Shown in pieces: positions 22,580 to 33,626 of a stretch of DNA of 64,000 nucleotides. Below the pieces are notes generated by a model. That model had not been told where the DNA came from. It saw nothing but the letters and a program-made list of their open reading frames with translations, and ran no database searches. The position numbers and the translations under genes are program-made. Numbering within the stretch: the first letter of the stretch is position 1; every line of letters begins with the position of its first letter. Source of the stretch: Capitulum mitella (lineage: Eukaryota > Arthropoda > Thecostraca > Pollicipedomorpha > Pollicipedidae); contig CP099842.1 in assembly GCA_030062745.1 (NCBI GenBank), forward strand, positions 20,307,822 to 20,371,821, given 5' to 3'.

Positions 22580-23335
22580 ATGCCACACACTTATTTAAAG
22601 GGTCTCATAGGTAAACGTCTGCCGAAAAATGTGATATATCAAATATCCTGCGACCATTGTAGATGAATTTTTATGTAGACGAAACGAAACGTTTCATTCG
22701 AGACAGATTTAACGAACATCTGGGAATGCAAGACCACGAGGGCCAGACACGCCTCTAGGAGAGCATATGGTCGCAAACCATTTGAAGGTGAACAGGCCGA
22801 CACCGACTCGAACTTCGCGATCCAAAATCCTAGCCATCGCGAAGGGCGATGTGGACCTCAAAGTCCTGGTGTAGATTCACATTCGTGTTCTCTGTCTACC
22901 TCGTAAAACACAGACTACGTCTTGGTATACCGTTTGAGTTTACTAGAAAATGGCTTACAATATCATGTTTTTCCCACCTTCGTGTAGAAACTGAACCGTT
23001 TTGTGAAGGGGCAAAATACTTCACAGGCCCTAGATAACTTTATCATAAATCTACGGTGTTCCGTGTGACTGACAATTAGGGCTCATCCGCTTGATTATAG
23101 AGATTCAAAATAGATAAAGAAACCTAGGTTGTATCAATTTGCGCTATTGTAATTGATTTACTTTTGCATGTCCTTGATCATTTTGGTGTCTGCAATTCCG
23201 ATGATGGTTCTTCTGACTGACACGTGCTTTAACATTTCGAATCTTGTAACTTTGCTTTTTGTCATTCCTGAAGATGGCCTTTGGCTGAAACGCTAAGTCC
23301 TTATACATTTTTGAATGTTAACCCAAGCCTCTCCC
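22580..23335 (+). mobile_element. Penelope-like element fragment (GIY-YIG endonuclease, plus strand)
   Basis: The plus strand reads VIYQISCDHC, then FYVDETKR in a second frame and RDRFNEHLGMQDHEG in a third. This corresponds to the GIY-YIG core (C..C..YvGET.R..rdRf.EHL) of Penelope-like elements. A terminal CCTGAAGATGGCC followed by GGCTGAAACGC at about 23,268-23,295 matches the 3' end of the minus-strand copy at 21,735-21,775. The two fragments lie back to back with opposite orientation. Confidence 0.7.
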
Positions 23336-23734
23336 GGTGTCCTCTTTCGAATGTTCTGGTATAAAAAAGGCTGTATGTTTCCATAATCATGCCTAAACAC
23401 GGAAGTCTGCACCATTTTTGCCTTTATTTAGTTATATCGCGCATGTTTTAATGCGGACCCACTGTTGCAATGAAAAACTGATTAGCAATGCACGTTTCAT
23501 GGTCTGAATGATTAACCACCTCTTATCACGCCCTTCCAAACTGCAAAGTGTCTTACGATCATAAACTGCACCGAAATGTACGGGAGCCGTCTTTTAGCGT
23601 TCTTTAAATCACAGCGTAAATCAGCTGACAAATTTGAGTCGGAGGGAAGGACGTATTTGCTCTGGAGATTGCCCATAACAGGTGGCTGGTCAGGTACTCA
23701 GCGGCGACCCCGCCGGCTGGACTTAATTTGCTGG
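23336..23734. other. No gene seen
   Basis: The word CTTATCACRCCCTTC at 23,522 also occurs at 22,514, suggesting more Penelope-related debris. Confidence 0.35.
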
Positions 23735-23906
23735 CACCAACGCGGCCAAAGGAGGGAGGTCCCAGAGGGCTCCGCACCCTGCTAAGTCCGCATTTTTTAT
23801 GAAAGCCATTGCACATCGTCTTCCCAGGAGGCGGTTTTCGTGTGATGTCAGTTTACACTGGGCTCCATGCTCCTCCTCTTCGTGAGATAACCTGGCTCCG
23901 GCCCTG
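23735..23906. mobile_element. hAT-like MITE, 172 bp (family of 18,976)
   Basis: Starts CACCAACGCGGCCAAAGG and ends CTCCGGCCCTG. The interior shares GCACATCGTCTTCCC with its relatives. The flanks TTTGCTGG and CTCGCTGG match at 6 of 8 positions, consistent with an old 8-bp target duplication. Confidence 0.75.
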
Positions 23907-24128
23907 CTCGCTGGTGGGTGGGCGTCCAGCCAAGTCGGTCTCTGTGGCGACAAAGGCGGTCGACCGCGGCGCGCTCGGTGATTTCCTGCGCGGAGGATTT
24001 ACGAGCGTGTTTCTGGCGTCGGCAGTGCTCCTGACCCGGGGCAACGCGGACGGTGAAGCCTTCTCTCACCTGGCGGCCGCCCCATGGCTGCGTTACCGAC
24101 CCGACCCGTCCAGTCGCCTGCAGCCGCC

Positions 24129-24224
24129 ATGGCCGCGTCTGCCGGCAGCCACCCGACAACTGCAGACCGTCTTCCCCGCCGCCAGAAAACGAGAGGTACC
24201 ATGAGGGACGGACCTGGTGTGTGA
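24129..24224 (+). CDS. Candidate short exon/ORF in CpG island
   Basis: In the GC-rich island 23,940-24,215 a strong start context GCCGCCATGG opens MAASAGSHPTTADRLPRRQ and runs 31 codons to a stop at 24,222-24,224. Near its end an AGAGGTACCA word could act as a weak donor. No homology was recognised. It may be a first exon or a chance frame. Confidence 0.25.
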   Translation: MAASAGSHPTTADRLPRRQKTRGTMRDGPGV

Positions 24225-27200
24225 AAAACTACGGATAGTGGTCAAATGTAGAGCACGTGTGAAAAGTCCTCACCGCGTGCGAACCGGAGCTGTCAGCGCA
24301 GTACTAAGGTGTTTTTTATGGTTTGCTGTGATAATCTTGTGTGGTAATTCGGTCTTCTTGGTTCACAGCCGGGTTATCAGAACCTTGGATCTTTGGTAAG
24401 TATGAGTGATGGACTACACCATCTATACACATTTTTGCTGATGCACCTTTCCCATACTACTCCCAAATTTACGAAATCCCGCGCCGACGTTGGTTGATTT
24501 CAACAGTCCAATGAATTTCTTTGCTCAGATACTGACAGGAAATGTGTCAGCAGATACTGACAGGCTCAAATATTGACAAGCTGTGGCGGTAGATGGGTAA
24601 ACAGACAATCGACGTAGGATTTGGACAATTGGCAGTTATGCATTTCAGCTTGTTTGGGAACGCATTACGCACTTCTTTGATATAACAGGCACTACTCGTA
24701 TTAAAGAGCATTTACAAGGCAAACCTCATGCGCTTTATGAAGGGGTAGGTTTCTGTGAGTCCATCGATGGGATTAAGTGCGTGTCGTTAGATAAATCATT
24801 CTGTTTTCTCGGAGTGTGATTATTCACATATAATTCATACATTCGATGCATATTGGCATATGAATGGAAAACAGCATTTCTCTGACAGTCAACATTAACA
24901 GAGTCAACGAGAAAATTTTTTTCAGTAAACGATACCATTCAATCAAGACTAGACCAAGCCGAGACCGAGATAAATTCATGCGTTACAAGGACTTGAATTG
25001 CATGAACTCTCTTTGCGTCCTTGAAGTCTATGTACCGTGTTACGTTGCTGGCTTGCGTCTGATAACGAGTCAATGCTCTGATGCCCTGTTTCCTGTTTTC
25101 ATGTGATGCTTTTCGTCCATGCAGCGGGTAAGTGTATCTCGTGCATTACGATTTCATGTTAAAGCGCTATTACTAACAAACGCGCATAAACACGGATAGG
25201 GATGCCTGATGCATGCTTCTATGTCAGATGCCGACATTTCAATGTATTGGACGTTTAAGCAGGAAAAGTTAGAGAACGTAAACGTCTGTGGGTTATTTGA
25301 GGTATCCGGTGTTATCTGTTTTGTTACAATTGCCGGTTTATACATTTCAACATGAAGCACATATATACACGTGGTAAAATCAAACGATAAGATCAAATGG
25401 TTACGATAAGACCAAACATCTGTTGGTAAGGGTAAGAATCCTCAGTTTGTGCGAATATGTTGCTTCAGATTTTCAGCAGCGTGTGAGCTGCTTACAATTA
25501 AACCACCGGTTTGTCCTCGTGCGTTTCAGATGTGTTCGGTAAGTAAGGAGTCATGGTGGCCAGACGCCATACGAAGAACTTACCCGCCATTATGCGGCGG
25601 CCGTCTGTTACGTTTTTGCTGTTATAGAAAAACTTTTCTATTCGATTGTTTTCGTTGCGTATAACTAGACTCATTGGTGATCAAATATCAACATGGGCTG
25701 CTGCCAAATACATGGATATAGCAGCCTGCACCTGGCGTACCAAATGACATAATTTCCGTGATGTCACGAAATAACGCACACGATTTTATGTTCTTAAGTA
25801 TATACCCAGGTCTTTCGGTACGTGGTTACGTGCCCATTCTTGCTTTATGTATCACACAACGCTTTCTCACCGTCATCCATAGTTCTTTCCGACTAGCCAA
25901 ACTTTTTTATGGAGGTTTACAAGCAAAAAGGACGACCTGCGTAATCCAGAGCATTAAAATCAGTACTGACTGGTGCTGGATAGTTTTTTTTCTAGTGAAT
26001 TCGTGTTAACGTATTTTTATACACCATATTCTAAGCCGAAACAGTGAGTGTTTATTTGTTCTCCATTAATAACTTCAATATAACCCATTACCTGCGTGTT
26101 GGTCCCGGCACCAAATACGCATACTGAGTCGTCCTGTAACGACGCTTGCATGTCTCCGTTTCACATGTCTTTCCGGAACAGCTTGATCCACGGGTGAGTC
26201 ATCAGTTGATTTACCCAAAAAGCTCTCCTCCAAAAAAAATGAGTCGCTTTTCCGAGGCAATTAAATGAACTTACTAAATTCGTTTGAAGTCAAATGTGTT
26301 CGAAACGTGTATTCATTTACTCTGGTCAAGTAAATTCTTCTAGATTTATCAAAAAAAAGTAGTTTCAGTATGCTAGACGAATCCACTAGATAGCTCCTGT
26401 TGAATGGTCTCATCCTGCAGTACTGTGCGCACATTATTTCACCGGATTAATCCAACTCTTGGCTAAAGTACATTACTTCACTGGACGACAGTCAAAGCCT
26501 GTTTTAATGCTATACATTTCATTGTGTCATTTAATCCGGTAGCCCTCTCATTACAACATTCCGTTATGAATTGCGAATTTCATACTCCGAAGCTCGCGAG
26601 AGCTCCCGTTCCGACACGCCGGTCCTGATCAGTTCCACCAATTACGTCAGGACAGATGAGAGAAAGCACGTGACCCTGCGCTCTTAATGTCTACCGGACC
26701 TAGTTAGTGGTGATATAAGTAAGCCCTGGGAACCAACTCTCAGTACTTACATCATCTTCTGCATTTCAGTTGGGAATGGAATAGATTCTCTTGCGCCTTG
26801 TTTGTTCTGTGTCTTACGATGTCCAAGGCGCAACATTTTGTGTTGCTCTGACACTAACCGCACTTTAAAAAAGTCTCGACGTGGCATGCTTTGTCTTGCA
26901 ATCTTGAGTTTACTGGTAGTCCTTGGACTTATCGATTTGTTTTCTTCCTTGTGTTTTCTAGCGTACAACATGCATGTAAGATACGATATTTTGATAGAGC
27001 GATGCCTTGCTTCTATCGATGGCAAAATGTCACTCAGGGGAGTGTGCGCCATATGTTAGTAGGTCGCATGACCCGTTTGTGTGGCGTAATGACGAAATGC
27101 ACAGTATGCAACGAAGACGCATAGTATGTGGCGCAATGACATAATGCACAGCAACGAAAGCGCGTCGACACATTTCGTTTGCGGCTTGAGTTACCTTTGG

Positions 27201-27960
27201 TATGGTTTCCTGGTCTTTGGATTCTAATGTTGAAAGTCTGCAGGATCACTTGGACTGATGTTTTGGTCACGTTGTCTTCATGCACAACAATATTCATAAG
27301 TTATTCTGAAGTGTCTGCGTCTCATTTAACGATGGAAAACATCTCACTGATCGCAGCAACTGACAGGTGGCAAGAACTCATATCGCTTCGATGGATTACT
27401 TGTAAAACCTCGGATGAATTGATGTTGTTTTAGCACATACGACCATGTAAAAGAAGCTCAGCCTTCCATCATGATAAACCCATAACCACTACCATTCAGC
27501 AGTCAGTTGGAGTTTTTTTCCCACGATTACCACCAACACGAAGTAAAATAAGGAACAACACTGGTACATATAATGTCGTAATCCTTTTTAGCCAAACATA
27601 ACTTCCCCATAGGTTTTACTTTTTCTCGCAAGTTTAGCATGCGTTTCTTATTTAACTTCCCACGAAAGTCACTGGCTTTTCTTGCTAAAAGTGCCGAAAG
27701 TTGTAGCGACTTGCTCCCATGTCATGCATAATCTAAGGTGCTCGACCGATAGCAATAGCTAGGCCTAGGTAACATTTTGAACACCGTGAATGGCATAAAA
27801 CTGCTATGCGCTGGCAAATCCGGTCAGGAGAAAAAACGTGACATTTTTATGCTCGTTGTGTTTCGGGCATAAGACATACCTTGTTGAAACTGCCGAAACC
27901 CTGCCAATCCGTTATCCAAGCCGTCCCTGGCGAGAACTGCCGACACTGTTGGGACTGACC
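24225..27960. other. No gene recognised over 3.7 kb
   Basis: Short frames only. A TATA-like GATATAAG occurs at 26,710, followed by a CTGCATTTCAG acceptor-like word at 26,759, and a hydrophobic frame at 26,802-27,059. These do not combine into a convincing gene. The rest could be intron or intergenic DNA. Confidence 0.35.
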
Positions 27961-27999
27961 GGAATTATGTAGACACCGTCCGGCCCACTGGCTGGTGAC

Positions 28000-28860
28000 C
28001 TGGTGACTGACGGCCGTCTCTCGATGTTTTCAGAACTGTCGAAAGGTAAGAAAGCGAGCCGACCGCCACCTCGGAGCGCCCGTTCGGCCTCTCCCGCCGG
28101 TGCGAGTCCAGACCTCTGGTAGCAAGAAGACAGTGTCGTTTCTTGTCTCTGTCGGCGGTAACCGCGGTGTAACGGGGGCCGAACCGCCTGTCCGTGTCGC
28201 TGTCAACATTGTGATTATTTTCTGGAAGTGAAAGTTGATCGAGTGGAATGGAATCAGAATGAATATTTATCGCTTGCCAAGACCCAACACGGAGTGTACA
28301 ATACGCAATTTTGGTGTCTCGCGTCAACCAATCAGTCAGGACGTTCGTGAAGAGTAGGTACTCTAGTTCGTGAAATCGTCATTCGCTTCATTGACCAATG
28401 CAAGTTCCTAAGGGCGGTTTCAGAGTTCCATGCGGCCCAAGCTCCCATGCGTCTGCGTTTCCCGGGGCGGTGCAGCGGTGTCCGCGGCCAGTAACGCGAG
28501 GCCCCGCGACTCATGACGCCCCTGCGGATGCTGCCACTGCGGGACTGAGGCAGCGCTCTGTTGTCGACAGGAGTCCAGGATACGACGACAGCAGCACGAG
28601 GAGGAGCTGAGCCTGAGCCCGAGTGAGGCGACGGCGACGGCGCCTCACCGTCGGCTGCTGACACCCCGCACAGGTGCTGTGCAGCGCGCGGCGCACCGTG
28701 CAGTTCCAGGCCGTGGGTGCACGGCGTATACACAATACAGGGCGTCTAAACACAGAGCAGCGCGACGGCTGGCAATGACGCCAGAGGAGCCGCACCGGGA
28801 GCGCGCGGCTGCGCCAATTGCGCCAAAATTAGGTCTTATTTGCAGGTGATATGACGGCAA
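28000..28860. other. GC/CpG-rich islands without a recognised gene
   Basis: Two islands (about 28,040-28,200 and 28,400-28,810) have open frames on both strands, rich in Arg, Ala and Pro, and no identifiable domain. They may mark promoters or first exons of genes with long introns. Confidence 0.3.
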
Positions 28861-30500
28861 ATTGTCATCCGACAGCCGAAAGAATCGCCAGTGTAGGACG
28901 GTTACTTGTTACTTCCGAACAGTTATGGCACAGTCAACGAAAACCATGCTATAGGTCAAAGCCTTGTGGTGGATCTGAACGATTTTGACAAGGCGGTTGG
29001 TGCTGCAGCTCATTGTCTTTTTAAGGGCGATTCCAGTTGCACAAAAGTTCAACGAGAACCCATTTGTGAATGGCTTTTTCATTAAAGGCTCCAGATGTTT
29101 ATTAAGCTCTTATTGACCCATCGGCTAATTTGAGAAAAGTTGCGTAACCCTGGGAACATTGTGGACGATAGCAAAGTTGTCCTATACTATGAGGTCTAAG
29201 TGCTCTGTAGTTCCATACAAAACTCTAAAGGCGACAAACAAATGCGTGAGATCGTTTCGGGTTAAACCAACGAGATCCAATTCAAGTCGGGTTTTTGATC
29301 AGCTCTAAAAGTCATGTAAAAATTGGGTCGCTGACGCGCAAAAGTGGCGACGATGTTTAAGGTTGAGGTGAATATATAACATGTCCATTCTGAATGGATG
29401 TGTTAAAGAGCCAATTTGTTCGTTCAGGAGTTAAAATGAAAATGGAAATTAGATGGAATTAAACTGTATTATACGTACCGATAAAGGAGGGTGCAGTGAG
29501 CACAAAACACCCATTGTACTCTAAAACAGATGCGTAGCCGTATCGGCCCGTTTGTCTGCATAAACGTCCCGGACGGTCGTCACTGTTGTACCGGACTTCA
29601 ATGTCAGAGGGAGCGCGCTGCCTGAGACCGTACCGCTGTATCGCCGGCTGCCGGTGGCGGTGTTCACCTGTCTGCTGCCAGCAGCTGACCAGAGTCCATC
29701 CGAACACGCAGAGGGGCCTACAGGTCTCTGCAGCCCTTTCACTAGCCCCCCCCCCATCAGTCACCACATGGACGAGCTCGGTGTCTTTTGCGCATGACCG
29801 ACGACGGGAGCGCTCGGGACTATCATTTCGTGTTCTGATGCGGACCTTATCTGTGGGCTCAAGTTCAGGTAAAGTATGGGCGGTTATTTAGTATAATGGA
29901 TTCCACTGTGACTGTTAGTCCCCCAGTTGCTGTTTGACTTGTCTTGGTAGAGCCGTTTTCACACATGATTCAGTAGCACGCAGTTCCGTTCATAACGATC
30001 TTGAGAAAGCAGTTGTGCAAGGGAGTATTTGACTTTAATGGTAGTATTAGTTATGTCTTCAAGAGAGGTGATACGTTGGCCCTGCCGGGAGGGCGAAAAC
30101 TTCTCCACGGTTGGGGGAGGGGGGCAAAGAGGCATTTTGGGTCAATTCTTTCCAGTCGACGGCCATAGGGTCAATGTTACATTTCAAAAATTAGGTGGGG
30201 CAGTGGCCCCTACTCTCCCCGCTTCCCACGCCCTTGGGCCCTGCCGTCTCCTGTTGCATTCTTTAGTCTTGTGTCTTGCATTTTAGTCGACTTATGACGA
30301 TTTTCACACTAGAGACGAACCATGCACCTACTAAGGAATATCCATAGTACGGTGCATGTTATAGCATGTTATAGATATATACATATAGATATATATATAA
30401 CATGTTAGCATGTTATACCTGTGTTTGCCATATCATCATATAACAGTATTAACTCCAGCTCTGACACCATGCTAAATCAACTGCATCATATTCTGTTCTG
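28861..30500. other. No gene recognised; CpG island at 29,560-29,830
   Basis: The small island contains a plus-strand frame from ATGTCAGAG at about 29,601 to a CAG|GTAAAG donor-like word at about 29,872. It is not distinctive enough to call. An AT palindrome (ATATAC / TATATAT) lies at 30,355-30,418. Confidence 0.3.
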
Positions 30501-30589
30501 ATTTACTGCCGGTTCCGAAAGTTCCCTGAACACTGGGTCGCTGTCGCCAGGGCTTGCCAGCGAGACTGACTCGTCTTGCTGCGCCGCAG

Positions 30590-30727
30590 TGAACGTCTGG
30601 GTGTCGGCCACGACGCAGCCCAGTCAGGGCGAGCTGTGGCAGTGCCGGCGAGCTGACACCGTCCAGGACCGGCCGGCGGAGGCGGGCCGCTCTCTGCAGG
30701 ATGTCCCGGGACGCCAGCTGGCAACAG
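30590..30727 (+). CDS. Candidate internal exon, unknown protein
   Basis: A plausible acceptor (CTGCGCCGCAG, ending 30,589) is followed by an open frame reading NVWVSATTQPSQGELWQC and on to GRSLQDVPGRQLAT. It ends at a good donor, CAACAG|GTGAGC, at 30,728. Composition is less biased than in the neighbouring islands. No family was recognised and no partner exon was joined. The opposite strand is also open. Confidence 0.25.
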
Positions 30728-30980
30728 GTGAGCCACTCAGCGGACCCCGCGACCGGCGCATCCCCCCCCCCCGTGTCCACTGAGCCCGACCCGTACGCCG
30801 CGCAGTCATGCTACGTGCTTCCCGATCCAGCTATGTTTAATGGATGCTGAGATTACTTACAGCAAAGCGATCCTGAGTAATGCACATATGAGAAGGTCAG
30901 CAGTGGTGAGGTACTGCGGGAAGGAGGAGAACCGAGTTCAGAGTCGCGATAACACGCCTGTTCCGGCGCGGGTGCCGCCT

Positions 30981-31103
30981 ATGTCCGGCACCGCCGACGG
31001 ACGCCTGTGTGCCGCAGACGGCCAGCTCGCCGCGCTGGAGCCGCAGCTGCAGGACGGCGCGCTGGACGGCGGCCGGCTCGGCGCCTTGAGGGACGGCAGC
31101 TGA
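30981..31103 (+). CDS. Candidate 40-codon ORF in CpG island
   Basis: ATG at 30,981 (context GCCGCCTATGT) opens a 40-residue frame beginning MSGTADGRLCAADGQLAALE, with a stop at 31,101-31,103. Just after it lies a run of GCC/CCG triplets at 31,107-31,131. The alternating Leu/Gln/Asp pattern looks protein-like, but both strands are open in this GC-rich region. No homolog recognised. Confidence 0.25.
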   Translation: MSGTADGRLCAADGQLAALEPQLQDGALDGGRLGALRDGS

Positions 31104-31263
31104 GCGGCCGCCGCCGCCGCCGCCGCCGCCGAAGTGGCCGTCGGCCGGCGCGGACGACCGAGCTGAGCCCTCTCTCGCCGCGCGCCGCCGGCCCGCCTCC
31201 GGCACCAGCTCCCGGCTCTGCTTGGCGTCACCGAGAATCCGCTCACGGCGTGCTGAAATCGTC

Positions 31264-33009
31264 CGTGGAGGGCTCCGAGTGGGATTAAGACCAGTGTTCG
31301 GAGTGGTTCTGTCGTGGTAGGCGCAGCACGCGTTCGTGTTCTGTTCTGCAAGATGCCAGGGTCCTCATGCGCAAACCTACGTTTGTGGCTCGTTCCTAGT
31401 TTCTGGACGCAATGTTTGTGGTTTCTACTGTTTGGTATCACGTATTTCCAAGCTCCAAGGCAGGGCCAATGACTACGTATCACTGAACGCATTTAATCAA
31501 AAATTCAAAAAATATTTAGCCCTCAATATTTCGATGGGATGAACGAGTCCCAGTTGGTGCTGGTGACTAAATACATTTCGTAAGCCTATGCAAGTAAATG
31601 AAAACGCTTAATCTGCAGATAAAGCGGTCCCAATTACGTTTCATCGTGACGTAAACAGCAAAGCAGCCACTTGTATTTTATTTGTATTCATTTCGATACA
31701 AAGTCTCATTTGCGGAAGACTGGTTGGTTCTGTGGACCTGACCGGATTTTGTTTTGATACCTGAAGCTTTGCGCAAGGGGGCATGACTACGCATTACGAG
31801 TTTGTCGATTATTCTTGGTGCTTATGTCAATGTTTTGCTACCCCGCTTCGTTAATTTTCGCGGAAAATGTTTTAACCACGACGAAATTTACAAGGCTTCT
31901 GTACCAACGTGTACTCATCATGCTGCTAGGCCATCAGCTTAAACGTTGAAAAATCGACCATGGCGTGTTTTTTCGGCTGCTTCTCAAACCAAATCAGCAA
32001 GGAAAGAGCCATCGTCTTTTAAGAAGGCCTCATTTTGATTAAATTAGCTCGATTATGAACCATCACGCATGACGCTGCTACTTTCTTACATAATTACATT
32101 CCGGACAGATTTAATACGCTTTCTTAAGTGTTTTCATATCCGACATCCATCATCAGTCGTGTTCGGAAACCCATGGTAAATGCTTGGTAAATGCTAATAA
32201 CACTTTGAACACATATCCAAATCATTTACGTATAGCGTGACAAACTTGTTCCTACCTTCATTCGTGCAAAAGATGTTTGTTTCCGCATCTCCTTAGCAGA
32301 GTATGAAAGAAACGGCTTGGCTATATTTTCGCGCAATGATAATAATCAAACATTTCTTCGAAAGCCAGGTAAAGTTTTTTCGTTAGCCAACAACATCATC
32401 AGATTAAGTTTGGCTGCGAGAAGTGGTTGTAATGTGTAAAGGACGCCATGCGTGCACATCTTCGTGATGCCATGCCACGTGGCTGGAGGCATGACGTCAC
32501 AAACTTGGCATGAGCAAGAGCGCACTGGTTGGGATCTTGGAATGACTGAAGGGCTGGCACGGTTGTCAGGTGGAGTCCTATGGGCGCTGGCGTGCGGCGA
32601 ACCGCGGATGCCGGCTGTAGCTGAAGCTTTATGCATTGTCTTGACGAGTGAATATACGCGCAAATCGCACATTTCTGTCGTTTTCCGGTCCGGATACTGG
32701 TCGTCGTAAGCTGTGCTTAGGTAAATGGGCCATGAGCCATTTCATGATCTGGCTGTTCAGCAGCCTTTCTGCTGCGTGTCACAGGGGAGCAAACTGGGGT
32801 AATAACGGCTACATGCAACTTATCAAAACGAGTAACTGCCTTGCGCCACATAACGCTGGACATGAAAGGAGTACGCCGGTACTAATGTACAAGGAACAAG
32901 TTAAACTTATTTGCAAGAATGCATTATAGTGCATGAACAACAGCTGAGATCGACACTGGTCTTTCGTGCGTAAACCACCCGCGGCTGCGATCTAGACCAG
33001 GCTTGGAAA
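31264..33009. other. No gene recognised
   Basis: No supported exon, transposon protein or RNA gene over 1.7 kb. Confidence 0.35.
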
Positions 33010-33150
33010 CTTTTTTCTTGGTGTCGGAGTATAATTTTTTTCGGGTACAAAACTTTGTAAACAGTAATGCTAACTTAAGATAGCATTTTTGGTGTATGTC
33101 ATGGCATCATACCTGCTTCGTGCCGAATGGAGGCCGTCATTTCCTTGCAG
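33010..33150. repeat. Dispersed repeat shared with lin-9 intron (63,755-63,915)
   Basis: The stretch has GGTACAAAACTTTG, AATGCTAA.TTAAG, GCATTTTTGGTGT and CATACCTGCTTCGT. These occur in the same order at 63,755-63,915 with modest divergence. Nature of the element unknown. Confidence 0.7.
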
Positions 33151-33299
33151 AATTGGAAATTTGTCACCATAATTGCAACGTAGCTTTTTTAATACAGGCA
33201 CAAGACCATACTTTTGGACTATAAAATGCTTTTGGAGCACATATCTTCTGGCGTTCTTCAACACGAAAAAAAAACTTATTTTAACACAAAAAAAAACAG

Positions 33300-33626
33300 C
33301 ACCTTTTCCGACCCTGATCAGGATCGCTGCTTTCTGGCGCCGAACCGGCCGCGACCGCTCTCCCCGATTTAAAGCCGCGGTACCTTGTACACATGTATGA
33401 GCTCGTCTTCATATGACAATGAGAAGCAACGCAACATAGCGAACCAGGCTCGGCGTGCGGAGGCCGGCAGACACAGTTTGAGCCGCGCGAGACCACTCAG
33501 GAGGCCGATCTCAGCGCCCCCTGGCCGCCCATCCGGCAGCGTCAGTCGTCATCTGGGCACCGGCCTCGTCTGTGGAAACATCAGCAGCAGCGGCGGCGGC
33601 GGCGGCGACAGCGGCACAGGGTGGCT
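33300..33626. other. GC-rich 3' flank of LSM3
   Basis: The region downstream of the LSM3 stop codon is GC-rich, with a (GGC)n tract at 33,590-33,610. It is probably 3' UTR plus flank; no clear AATAAA was found on the minus strand close to the stop. Confidence 0.35.

Noticed and set aside
26802..27059. Hydrophobic plus-strand frame after a TATA-like word
   Set aside because: No family, no good splice sites, and the opposite strand is equally open.
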